DNA of 64,000 nt from positions 7,526,001-7,590,000 of the forward strand of contig NC_092526.1 of assembly GCF_037038585.1 (NCBI RefSeq). The letters run 5' to 3'. The notes below the pieces were generated by a model. The model was given only the letters and a program-made list of their open reading frames with translations. It searched no databases and had not been told where the DNA came from. Of this stretch, positions 1 to 12,400 are shown one piece after another (positions within the stretch are counted from its first letter, which is position 1; every line of letters starts with the position of its first letter). The DNA comes from Patagioenas fasciata (taxonomy: Eukaryota > Chordata > Aves > Columbiformes > Columbidae). The position numbers and the translations under genes are program-made.

Positions 1-779
1 TTTGAAGACTCTTATATAAAAGACTTGCTGCAACAAGAGCTTTTCCAGCTATTTTTCACCTCAATTATTTTAGGAAACATTTAAACACAATATAAACATA
101 TTTATATTAGCACCATAACCTCAAGGTTCCTGTGATTAGAACAAACACCAACCCTCCCAATCAACCAAAAACACTCACAAAAATGTTTCTTTGTTAGGAT
201 GAAAGGGGAAAATGTTTATACCTTAAGCAGAAAGTTATGCATCAAAATTCTCACTCTTCCATTATGGGTATAACCAAAACAGAATTACTGCATCCAGCTA
301 CTGCTTAGTTCTTGAGGACCACCTTAGAAATAATTCTGGTAAGTTAGACCAACATCTCAGACGGCTAAATCAGAGAACTCACTGGTGTCTAAAAGGGGAG
401 GTCTTGCTGCTCCTTCTTTTCCGTGTGGCTTCTGCCCAATGCTTTTGAAGTGTGGTCTCACCTCCACCTTCGCATCAGCTCTGGTGTTTGTTGAACTTGC
501 CCGTTGTGTGATTCAACTAGAAGTGACTCAGAACCATAAAGCTCTTCTGCTATGGTAGTTTTTGCTGGGCTGCTGAGCTATGGTGGTGCACAGAACATGT
601 ATATGAGCAGGAGCCAGCGTGAAGTAAGCAACAAGTGGGACAGAGAGAGAGCTGTACTTTCCCCTTTTGCGGTGGTGACTTTCATAACCAGCTCCGCCCC
701 AGTAGTCAACAAGGCTCCAACAGCATCAGCCTAATTAAAATAAATTTATGTGAGGGTGCAGATTAATACTGTTTCAGGG

Positions 780-798
780 AAAAAAAAAAAAAAAAAAA
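780..798. repeat. Poly-A tract, 19 nt
   Basis: Nineteen uninterrupted A residues in AT-rich sequence. No recognisable SINE or retrocopy body lies upstream, so it is treated as a simple repeat. Confidence 0.8.
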
Positions 799-3700
799 GA
801 AAGTAGGTATCTTATTAACTGAAAGCCTGTAGATGAATCCTGAGGCACAAGATGGACAGGCCAATAGACACCTATATTTGGAACAGATTAGTCTCTTCTG
901 GAAAACTTTCCTCAGGGGAGGGGAGGGAAAAGGACTGGAGAAAACTGCCCCAAGTGATAAAGAAGAGGAGAATGAAGAACAAAAACTCCACACAACCTTA
1001 AAAATCTAAACTTGGAGAGGAAGGGAGGATTCCAGAGGGAGCAACAATCCCCTGCCCATGAACAGGCCAAGCTGCACTCTCAGATATTCTGAGTGCCATG
1101 AGCCAGCGTCTGCAATCAAACTTTTGCTCTCCTCTTTTCAGTTCATGCTTTACTTACCTCTGTGGCCCAGGGATTCAAAGACTTTTAAAATCTACTATGC
1201 AGCTTTTATTAAAATGTAGCAGCTGATCTTAAGACTACCATTTATTTAACAGAAAATTCAAAGCAGCTCTGTACAATTTGAGACACAGAAACTGAAATAA
1301 TGCAGAGGCAGCTGTTCCCTTCTTCCAAAAAAGCCAACACACACAACTCTGTTCACATGCTTTCTGCATGTTATCTTATGTCTAAAGTTTGAGATCCATT
1401 AAACAACTAACTAGGGAACAAAGAGTCCCGGCCTCCCTGCTGAACTATGATATTGTGCAGGTCCCGTCCCATTAATAACACAGCATTTAAATGAGAAACT
1501 TGTCCATTTTTGAAGCACGAATTAAAAAAAGAGTTCCTAATCTTGTTTACATTTATGTATTGGAAAATGCTGTACAAATTAATCCATGCTGCATTGACTT
1601 AAATACACTTAAAAGATCTATGCTTTTCCCAATGACACCCTCTACAGAGGTTTTGAAGTTATACATTAATCAGTTAACAACTGAATGCTATTTACTCCAT
1701 TAGCATGAAAAGATACTTTTTATTTTATTCAATTTACCAAAACATTTAGTAATCAGATTTTCAAAGCAACAGTACAATGATAAATCAGAATACAAAAGCA
1801 TAATATATACTGACTCTACCTCTTCCAAAATTAGTTAAGGACTGGATGCAGCCTGCTGTCTATGCAAATTACATCCTACTAGCTACTGAGTGCAGACATC
1901 ACTAAAAGGATCAGCTGGACAGGAAGAGCATCATATTCACCAGAAGGTATTTGATGACTTTCTTGAGAAAACTCCCTCCAAAGGAAATTGAGAAGAAAGA
2001 AGGAAAAATCCCACAATTGTGAACAGTACACTATAGTTAATCTTGCTGTACTGCTTATACGAAGTAATCTTCTCCCTTATTTATTTGTCCTGTCACTCTA
2101 TCAGAGGTACTACAGCAGAAGCTGGCAGAAGTGAGCATGTTTACACCTCAATCACTCCAGCCTGGCCTGGTGTCCAAGCTCACACAAACCCTCCCTGACT
2201 GCATGGTGCAAGAGCGAAGCAGGAGAGACAGGGAAAGAATTTTTTTTCTGAAACAGACTTCAAAACAGTTACCTGAAAACCATTTTCTATACCATCTCAC
2301 TGTCAAGCACCTACACAGTACGCTTGCAGACAAAAGCTATTTTAGCCTGAACACTATTATAGCATTAACCTTTAAAAAACTACATACCTTAAAAATAGCA
2401 AAGCATTAGGTTAGTGAAGAATACATATGTTGATTGGCTAAGCCCCACCTCCCCCAAAGAACATGCCTGTCTGAAGGCATGAGCAAAGAACTATTTGGAA
2501 ACGCTTATGAAATACATGATGTATCTTTAGTTTTTGCTACCGTAGTTCTGTTGACTTGGGAGGTGAAAGATGCTCTTCTCACATGACATTGTTTCTACCC
2601 AGATTTTGCTGGTACAGCAACTATGCTGACGGAAGATTTTGTTAGCTCAGCTGACGTCATTCAGAGAAACCCAACTGAAAGCAGAAAAACTCCTCCTGTC
2701 TCTTAAGCCACTTCTGCTCTGGGAGCTCCATGGCAGATGCACATACAGTTCTGTATCTGTGTGCCCACACCAGCACCCCACCCCAGCTTCAAGCCATTCC
2801 ATATTTCAAGCAATTCCCAACTCCTCCCTTTCTGTCCTTATTTTGTTTACATCGCATGGTCACCCATCATCCTGTTGTCACTTGGCATAATTTCTTCCAT
2901 AAAATTTTCACTCATTTTCAACTACATATTTAGAAAGCCTCCAACAATTCCATGAAACTCAGTGACAGCACACAGCACAACATTGCATCACCATATAATA
3001 CTGTTGCATACCTATTTAATACCTTTAGGTCTAAGTCATCCAGTTCAAGCACCTAAAACTGAAGCATGACCTGATAGATAGAAACATTTATTCCTTGGCA
3101 GTGTATTTTTGCTCAAACTATAACAAAGCCATAGCAGTTCTGATGTCTGCTTTGATAGTGCAGGAACTTCAAAAAAACAACAAACAAAACAACAAAACAC
3201 ACAAACATTGATCTTCATGGAATCAAGTGTCACGATTTTTAACAGCCACCCAAAACTACTTGTTACCTCAACAAAAGGAGATTTGGCCCACAAAACAATA
3301 GAGAGTCATCAACATCCTGCTTAAGAAAACATTTGTATGTAGCCTACTGCAAATATTCTTCCTATCTTGATTTTAAATCTGTTTTTCAGTACAAAACTTA
3401 CCTTTAAAAAAAAATAAAATCTTAATGATAGTTCCTCATTAGAATGGGGATAATAGTAACACTTAAAAAAAAAAAATATAAATGTCTGCCCCATTTTTGC
3501 CACTGAGGGAAACTGTCTTGTTTTAGCAGATGTATTTGTAATGGTTTTCCAATATCAGCACAAGTAGAATATCCAGTAAATAAAAAATAGCAAGAATGCC
3601 ATTATTAAAGCAGATAAGAGAAAGTCTGTTTAAAGTCCATGTTCAAAGAAAGAAGAGATTTAGGGATGCTGATGTTAATTGATTAGGCCTAAAATGGCTT

Positions 3701-3843
3701 TTGTGGAAAAAGAAGAAAACCAAACAAACTGAAATTTGGGTATAGATATTTTATTCTTCTCTTTTCAGACAGTGTTTAAATATCCCACTTAAGAATTCAC
3801 ATACCTGCATCATATTGGCAGCGTATTTTCCTTCACTACGCAG

Positions 3844-4121
3844 TTACTTAAGACGTGCTTTCCATAATATCTCACAGGAGGCTCTGTGTGCACCTTTGGA
3901 GAGCGAGCGTAGGGCACAGACACACGGAGCTGATTGCTCAGCATCCCTCATTCTGCATTGAAGTGGCTGCTGAGCCACTTGCTGAAGCCTCCAAGACACC
4001 AAAAAATCAACAGCTGGCTGTTGTGCTGCCAGTGACACCCAGCCAGTCACAGGCACAGCCACCAAAACGCACAGAGCCTGCACTGAGCAGTTCAGCAGCA
4101 ACTGACCCAAAAGCCTTCTGA
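3844..4121. other. GC-higher islet, open on both strands, unidentified
   Basis: A stretch of about 280 bases with clearly higher GC than its flanks. It is open for 88 codons on each strand. The + frame ends in a Ser/Thr/Pro/Gln-rich segment that could be a disordered protein tail, finishing at TGA near 4121. The - frame is hydrophobic and Gln-rich. Two short perfect hairpins occur inside: GTGGCT-loop-AGCCAC near 3961 and CAACAGC-loop-GCTGTTG near 4008. I recognise no family. It could be a retrocopy fragment, a decayed exon, an old repeat or a regulatory islet. Confidence 0.25.
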
Positions 4122-4875
4122 AGCTTTGAAAGTGCTATAAAATGGCTGTACAGATTTTAATCACTTTCCCCATTAACCGACTACTCTCAAAATGAAAGTT
4201 CATACCACGCTAAAAGGAATGTTGATGTGACGTACAAGTAGGACGAAGACGTTCATATTGTAAAGGCATTAATTTCTTTTCTAAACATTTCTATCTCTTC
4301 AGTTTGGCATTGTGAACACAAGTTTGTTCACAGTGCCAGCAGATAAACGCAGTTGTCATCAGCAGTAGAAATGCCATGATAATTTTCTGTGCTGGCACAT
4401 AACTGCTATCAGAACCCAAGTAGGGAAGAAAAACATTTTCTGAACACAGGGATAGAAAAAAAAAAAAAAGCACCAGTGATGATTTGCTAATTATCATACT
4501 TCCAAAAAATCAGTATCCAGACCAAGGGTCTATAATTTTCTTGCTTCCGAGAAACTGCTCTCACTACCCCATCTGTAGCATTACCACAGTGCTCAGCAGT
4601 TACTGCAGAATGACAATCCCCTTTCCTTCTCTAGCAACCAATGAAGAATCTTGCATATCAAGTAAGGTTGCAAGGCAAATGGAGCAGTATTTTTAATTTG
4701 GGGGCTCCAGAGAAGGGAGGTGGGATCTTGGGAGGCCATACTTCCTGACCAATAGAAGATCGGGACCTTACATTTTTAATTGACATGTTTAAAAATATAC
4801 ATATAAAATATACATACATGTATATATACACAAAAACACATTTCTATAATATAACAAGCCCAGGAAATAATAAAC

Positions 4876-5038
4876 AACAAGCATAGAAAGATTTGGACCT
4901 GTCACAAACTGTAGCTGTCTCAGTACCAAAAGATCTTTTTATAAGTGTATATAAACAAAACATATATGAAATTATATTTTGGTATTGAGACTACTACAGT
5001 CTGTGACAGGTCTAAATCTATATCTACCTGTGCTTGTT
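4876..5038. repeat. Long imperfect inverted repeat (hairpin)
   Basis: The left arm at 4890-4931 (42 nt, containing GACCTGTCACAAACTGTAG) is matched by the reverse complement of the right arm at 4977-5018 (containing CTACAGTCTGTGACAGGTC), with 37 of 42 positions identical and a 45-nt AT-rich loop. Pairing continues outward with small gaps: AACAAGCA at 4876-4883 pairs with TGCTTGTT at 5031-5038. It also continues weakly inward. The result is a hairpin of about 160 nt. It could be a MITE-like DNA transposon remnant, an inverted duplication, or a transcribed hairpin RNA if R3HDM1 is expressed through it. I do not recognise it as a named repeat family. Confidence 0.75.
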
Positions 5039-5850
5039 ATTCCTCTCTTCTTCTCCCTCTGTGCTCTATCTTTAAACCCTCCACTCTTACCAGCTGCAAA
5101 CAGCAGTGGCACACACTCCATGCATCTCGGTTGTCATCCCTGACCTCGAAGATCACAGGAAAAAAAAGAAAAAAGAAAAAGCCCTTTTCCTTTGGCTGAA
5201 GATGGCAGCTCTTTGAATACCTGTTTTCTCCTTGTGCATGGCAGGTTCAATGTAACTGCTGGCTATTTCTCCTCTCAACAGTTACCTCCTGACATTAATA
5301 CACAAGCCAGATATTCCTGTTGTTCTACCCCAGGCTATGGCTTCACCATTCTTTTGATCTAAATAACACTGCACCATCTCACACCTGTTGTCCCATCAAC
5401 ACACCCAATTAGCTCCCAACAGACAAGTCTATAACAGCACTAAGAAAACACATACAAAACGCATAATTCTGAGAGGCTCTTGATATTTTCACTGAGGTTT
5501 CACCTCTTTAATCTGGTCTGCAATAAGAGCATTATTCATCATGGTAAAGACTTCTTTGGAAGGATTTTAGAGAATTTTTTTTTTTTTTAATAATATAATG
5601 AATTCCATATAGGTGAACACTTACATGCACAAGCCATTCATTGCAGAGTTTGTACTTTAAATGCTGTCAAAGAGAATAGTTTTTAATTTTTGGATACATT
5701 ATAGAAGATTATTCTGACATTAGCATAATCTGTAAGTAGTCTCCTTACACAGCACTAGGAAAACATGTCTGTGTGCACGTGTGTATCTAACTACTGTTAT
5801 AGACAGATTGGGCATTCACATACATCACTGCAGAGAGCCTAGAGTATTTT

Positions 5851-5890
5851 GCTCACCCCAAACAGGACATTTGCTAACCCCAAACAGGAC
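5851..5890. repeat. Two-copy tandem repeat, unit 22 bp
   Basis: GCTCACCCCAAACAGGACATTT is followed directly by GCTAACCCCAAACAGGAC: one mismatch over the 18 bases compared, second copy incomplete. A local duplication with no evident function. Confidence 0.7.
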
Positions 5891-6233
5891 CCAAGGGGAA
5901 AAGGGAACTGGGCAATGAATTACTGTTACATTCTGCACTGCCCCTTTGAAAATTTTTGTTGATTTTCCTAAAACTCATGCATGCGTACATTATAAAGAGT
6001 CGTGAACATATCAAATACTTGGTTTTGGCTTCTAATAGCTTGTATAACTCCTATCCTGGAGGCTGTCACCATACAGGATAGACTGGTCTGGGCTTTCTTT
6101 CCCATAAGCAAAACAAAACCTTTTTCCCTCTCCACACAAACTTATTGGTCTGTTCTGATGGATTAAAAATGGGAATAGCAGTCATTATGTTTTTTTTCTC
6201 CATAACTAGAAGCTTATCTTTCAGCAGAAACTT

Positions 6234-6247
6234 AAAAAAAAAAAAAA
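6234..6247. repeat. Poly-A tract, 14 nt
   Basis: Fourteen A residues in AT-rich intronic sequence. Simple repeat. Confidence 0.7.
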
Positions 6248-6449
6248 TAAAATGTCTCCAGTGAATTCCAGGAGGCACTTTCTGATAAACCCCACCTTCT
6301 AGCCATCCAGATTCTATTAGATAACATTCCTTCTCTTCCAGGAGTTCACTGTTTCTCATTATTTCCAGTAGAAGAGAATCTCTAACACCTTTCCCTCCTG
6401 GAAAAGGGTAGACCACATGTCTAACTGGAGAGCAGAGGAGAATGCTAAT

Positions 6450-6468
6450 AAAAAAAAAAAAAAAAAAA
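6450..6468. repeat. Poly-A tract, 19 nt
   Basis: Nineteen A residues following AATGCTAAT. No retroposon body is recognised upstream. Confidence 0.8.
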
Positions 6469-9400
6469 GGAAATTTCTAAGCCAAAACCAAAGCAGGCTT
6501 GCATATACAGTATTACATCCTGTATGCACCAGCACTACAGGCTCCACTCTTGACTTCGAATGTGTGTCAGAACTATGGAATAAATTTCATCTCAATACTG
6601 CAGTGTTTCCATTGCTGCAATAGGACTCCATAAATTGTAATCTGGTTGAGAACAACGGGTAATTAAAAACAGACTCTTCAGAAAAAATTCAAACCACCAA
6701 CCCACAAATAAGATACTTGCAACGTGTACCCACGGCCAGTTACATCTGTTAACTACCACCACTACCAGATGCCCTTCTGAATAAAAGCAGAGAAAGGTAA
6801 GACATATGGTCCAGTGAAAAAATTTATACGAGTCAACATAATAAAATTGTCTGCCTCTTTAAAACTGCAGAATTTTGAACAAAAATGAAAATGTTAACTT
6901 AAAGAAATACAATGAAGCTATCCGTAAAATTTGACCATTATACTATTAAATTTAACTTTCTGCAGTGGGTTTCCATTAGCTGTACTCTATTAAAAGGTAC
7001 CTCTTTTGCATCTTATTTTTTTAATACAAAATAATACAAAAAGGGGAGATAAAACCACATTTTGTTTCTATAATTTTAAAACAGGTGAAGGGAGGCATTA
7101 AAACCTACATTAAGCACATGCAAAATACGAAGATATGAAAATATGAAGATATATTCCTACCCCACAGTTGTAGCAAGAGTGGATTAGAATCCTTCCCACT
7201 ACAACTTGTACGATCTGCTGTACTTCACTCTATGTTCCTTCCCATGAGATTGTCTTCTTTCAGCTGTTGCTATTCCATATAGACTGGTGCAGGAAGGTAT
7301 GGGGTTTAGTGGTGGATTTCATTAAGCAGGAAATGGGAAAAGATTGCTAAAGTGAGCGGAAGGGAAAAAAAACATGGCAATGGAAGGTGGAAGATCCCAA
7401 AATGCTGGTCTAGTTATTACAATTACCATTAGACAAATATTTCAACCCCTTCACAGGGAGGTTTCCTTACAACCACTGCACTGAAACCACAAGATAACCA
7501 CCAATGCTTGTAACAACAAAAATTTTTCTTAAGAGATGAGCAATAATTTTTAGCTTAATATTAAAATAGTCTTCAGTGCTCCTGTGCTTAACATTAAAAA
7601 GGAAAAGAGGATTTTGACAGGAAACAAGTTACCTGAAATATTCCCACTGAGGAAATGTATTGTATAAATGCTTTTTTGATGTTGTGTCTACAGCTCTATG
7701 AATGCCTTTTAACAGAGATTATGCCAAATGTAACTATGTGTAAATGAATACAGAAATAACTCATAAACATATATGAAAGGGGAAAATAACTTGAGCTGAG
7801 TATCACAAAAACAGACTTAACATTTCTCTGAAATGAGACAAGACACAGAATTAATAGGCTTAAGATAAGTAAAAATTTATATCCTAGAAATGAGAGTTGA
7901 AGCACTCAGGACTAGTTTACAATTGCATTATCAAGCCTGACTTAGTTGGTCTTCAACTCGGAACATGCGTAAATTGTGCCTCTTATCAAACACAATTACA
8001 TTTGCTGAAATGCTATCTAACAGAATAGGCATTATTAGCTCAGAAACAGATACACAAATCTAAAGTTTCAATTCAATTTAAATTTCAAAGCAATACCACG
8101 CATCAAGCACACAAGACAGATATTCAAGAGATAAATGAAAAACAGCCTAGAAAGCAATCAGATGCTTGCTGAAGGAAGAAAGATTCTCTAGGCTTGCTTG
8201 AGACAGCAGTGAAGACAAGCAACACAGCCACAACCACTTCATAATGATTTTCCTGACAAAACAATAGCCTCTATGCTAGTTGTACTGAAAATCTCAATAT
8301 AAATGAGTGATTGTGGAAACTAATATTTTCACTTCCTTTTTTTATTTTTAAGTTGTAACAAAATCACATAACTCAGCAAAGTGGTCAAAGTGCCCCCAAA
8401 CCAGTACCTGACTCACAGAACAGAGAAGACTAGACTGCCCTGAATTAAGTTTTCTTTAAAACTTGAACAGGAATATTGACACAGACAGAAATCCAAACTG
8501 ATTTAAAAAGCAATAAAATACCATGCTCTGTTACATAGGATATACTTGGGAAGCAGGTCCAAGTGGCTCTGCAGTATCCAATCACTTGAGGCACAAGGGT
8601 CCTATATTCTCCTAAAGAACTCACAGTAAGATTTACAGGCCTGTACATTTTCAGAGCAGAAAAGATAGGACACAAACTCCTGGAGGAGAAAGCACACAGT
8701 TAACAAACAAAAGTGTTCGAAAAACAGCCTTGCCTTTTAGAATAACAAAGGAAGAGAAAGAAAATTAATTATTTGAAGACTCTCAAAGAACAAGCTAAAA
8801 AGCAAGCTTCTGGACAAACCAAAAGACATTTAAGAAAAAGCCTGAGAAATGAAAAGCTTAAAAAAATATTAGAATGAGATAGTAAGTAAACTAATTATCA
8901 CAATTCCAAAATGGAGTTTATCTATAAACCTAAAGGAAATAGAGTAGCTCTTCTCAGTTACATGAGAAAGGGAGACACTTCAGAGTATAAGTAATGTTTG
9001 GCCCATCTACATGAACTTAACAGAAGTGCCATATGAAGTCACCTTCTGATCATACCATTTGACTGATTTTGAGTTTGTCTCTTCTGAACTGCTAGTAAGT
9101 CTTAAACATTTGATTGAACAGAAATATCTTGATCTCTACCCTTAGAGAAACGACAGAACTCCACACTGGTCATGAATGCCTATTCTGCATTTAGCGCATA
9201 TTATCTCCCTATAAAAACCCCTCACTTCTGAGAAAGCACAAATCCTCTAGCACTACAATTTCATTCCTTTGCATCATAAGCACAGTTTAGAGAGTACAAT
9301 GATGAAGCTAAAATAAGCAAATTTCTCTGGTGGTTTCATTTTTGTTCCAAGAAATGAAATGCATCCTTATTCTTACTAACATAAATGAAACAACTTTACT

Positions 9401-12400
9401 GTTTCAAAACTAGTCACCAATTAGCTGTGGTTACTAGGTAATGACAAAGTGCTGTCCAGGTCTAAATATGGTAGACCTTAAGTTAAATCCTTAAATTTAA
9501 ACAGTTCCAAGGACTGACTGTGCAAAGCTACTCTTAAAGACTAAATGCAAATACGTTTCAAATGCCTTCTGGATAATGGATACCAAAAGAGCAAGTGCCT
9601 GTCTTACAGGTCCATTTGTAGGGCTGATTGCTGATGAAAGACTTACTGTTAATTAAAAAGCCCAGAGTAACAGTATAAAAACAAGCTGAACTAGTACTTC
9701 TAGCTTTCACAGAATTCAAGACCAAAAATCTCTTTTAAAGTACTCATTACAACAATCTACTAGAAAAATATCAACTATATCTCTGGGTATAAATAAACTT
9801 TTGGTGTTACGTAGAGTACTGAAATCCTAAGTAATTAAATAAGAACAACATTCGCCTGACCAGACTCTGCAAGGAAACAAATTAACAAAGAAACAAACAA
9901 CCCTGGCACCTCTCAAAGTCAGTAAAAGTTACTACGAACAAAGTTTTGGGGATCAGGAAAAGAAGCAGCTGAAAGATATATTCTGTCCAATTCTCCTCTT
10001 GAACCAGGCAACTCTAATCTCCTGTTTATTTCAAGGGGTGAGGAGGACTTAGGGAAAGCACATTCTAGTAGAAGATGATACTACAGTTATTGAGGTAGTA
10101 ATTCACTTCACTAATTACGGTCCTTAAAGTCATGCTTAGTGAAAAACAAACACAACTTTTTATTTTCCTCTAGAAAGCACATTACAATACATTTTAAAAA
10201 GCCATATTTCTTATTTACTTAGAGCTAGATAATTGTGTTACACAAGAAGGGGAAAAGAAAGAGCTACTAGTAGAAGCTCTGGCCTATACCCCTGATCTGG
10301 AAGAAGAACCACTCAGATTATATTCAACCACAGATTGTTTAGTTCAATAAGCAGCATTGTTTGCTCTAGATCTCAAAAATCAAAGTATGGCTTTGCAGCT
10401 AAAGCAAAAAATAGAGAAATGTTTCACACTAAACAAAGCAGTGAATACATCACAGAGCCAGACTAAAGATCAGTTACCTAGTTTTGTCAGATATATGTTT
10501 TATCATTGTAATCTCTGTCCTTCCATCCCCAGCTGTTGCTATTACTCACTGTCACTATTACTTCCCAATAACCTTCAAGACCTTCACATTTTCTCCACAA
10601 ATGACTTAACCTACTTGATCGTCTACAAAAAGAAAAAAACAAAAGTAAATTTAGTCTCAAGATGATAAATGAACCTAATGAACACATTATATCTAGTTTT
10701 GCATTCATATCTTGATATTAACATTTTCCTGAACTGTAGTTTAAATTCAGATTGTTGAAGACATCTGCTTTTATACAGTCTTACCCAAACGCCAGGCATT
10801 AGCTAAGCAGAAAATAAAGCTATTCACTTGCAGCTTCGAGTTTAAGGTCATCCTAACTGCCTGAAAGCAAAACCAATATATTTTAATATCCTCTCAGTAC
10901 ACGAGGTTCATTGTGTTTTGGGTTAAGTAATGAAAAAGCAACAGTCTGAACAAAAATGTAACATCCCTGATAAATTTCCTCTGGGCTTCCCCATAAATGA
11001 CCCAGTCGGCCAGGTATATGAAGGTCCCAGATGTAGAACAGAAAATTTTCACAATCAAAATACCTGCTTTAAGGACCAACACTCATAATAAACGTGTGCT
11101 GTCTCACCCTATACACTTATCCATTTTCCCCCATTTTTTTTTCATAACAAAACCTGGTCTCCATAAGGTATGTGATATGTAAATAACCATTCTCTAGAAT
11201 ATACTGATCTGTAATGATTTTTAAGCCATGCTGTCCAAAATCCATGAGCATTTCACAGAGAGCTGTCACACTAGGCAAAGGAGAAGAATGTTGAGAGGGT
11301 GCAAAATCAATTTTTGTTGGGTAAAGATACTATCAAGCAACAAATAAAGCTAAGTTTTTGTCTATTCCAGCAAAAAGACACAATGGTCAGTACTTTTGTG
11401 AACACAGACATGAGAATCGAAAACTGTAAGAAACTGTTTATTCTAAACCAGAGTTATTTTCTGCAAAGGGACAGCTGAAATAGAAGTTTCAAAATAATAA
11501 CGCCTACTCTCGAAATATCAAAAACCCAAACAATAAACCTTCCCTCATGTTTTTAAAATTCCATGTTTGGATAGCACAACAAATTTTGTTATCATCCCAA
11601 AGAATTCTAAACAACTGTGAACAAAAGAACACCATTTCAGTGCCAGGTGCCTAAGAGAAAAGACAAGGAAGGGGGAGGCTTCAGCTAGAATCACCACGAG
11701 CAATTCAGTTGTAATCCCACATTTCTCACTTATTTCAGTTGTTCCTTGTCCTTTCCCACGACTTAACATTCACTATGTCACTAGTTACCAGGTGCCTAGA
11801 TTAAACACCCTTGAGATCACTATATGCCAAAACCAGACAGTTCTTGAAAATAAAAATATTGCTCCAGCCTTCTGGAAAGGACTTGTCAGAAGTCCTTTCC
11901 TTCTGTGTTCTTTCTCTGCAGTTCCTTATACTCTTAAAACATTGCAAACTGGTAGCAATGGCTGCCAGCATGCTTTCACGTCATGAAGCAGGCACAAAGA
12001 AAACTCCTAAGAAATCATAAAACCTCTCATTAATTCAAATCCTCCAGTACTTCAGCAGCAAAAGACCAAGGAACACAGTAGTTTAAACCAAGGAAGACTC
12101 AAGAGTCCGGACAAATAGATACTTTTCTCGCGTGAAGGTTGACAACAGTTCGCTAATTTAGCAGAAGTTCTCTCCAGAACTCAGAATCTGAAAATGAATA
12201 GGTCACAGAAGAGTGAGAAGTTTCCTCAAAGCAGGTATATGTTACATACCACCCATACAGAAAGGAATCAGAAAAACTGTAGGGTTAAACCAACCAAGCG
12301 ACAATACAACATGGAAGGAGCATCTGAATCGCCTACGTAAGAGGGGCTAGGCAAAGGGTTGTAGCTTTCTTCTTGCTTCATGGCAATGGAGATGATTTGG

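Noticed and set aside
2650..2660. A perfect CRE-like TGACGTCA site.
   Set aside because: A single short site in AT-rich intron far from the CpG island. Eight-base matches occur by chance.
6066..6416. 116-codon - strand open frame.
   Set aside because: It crosses a poly-A tract (read as Phe runs), has no domain signal and lies in AT-rich DNA. Chance.
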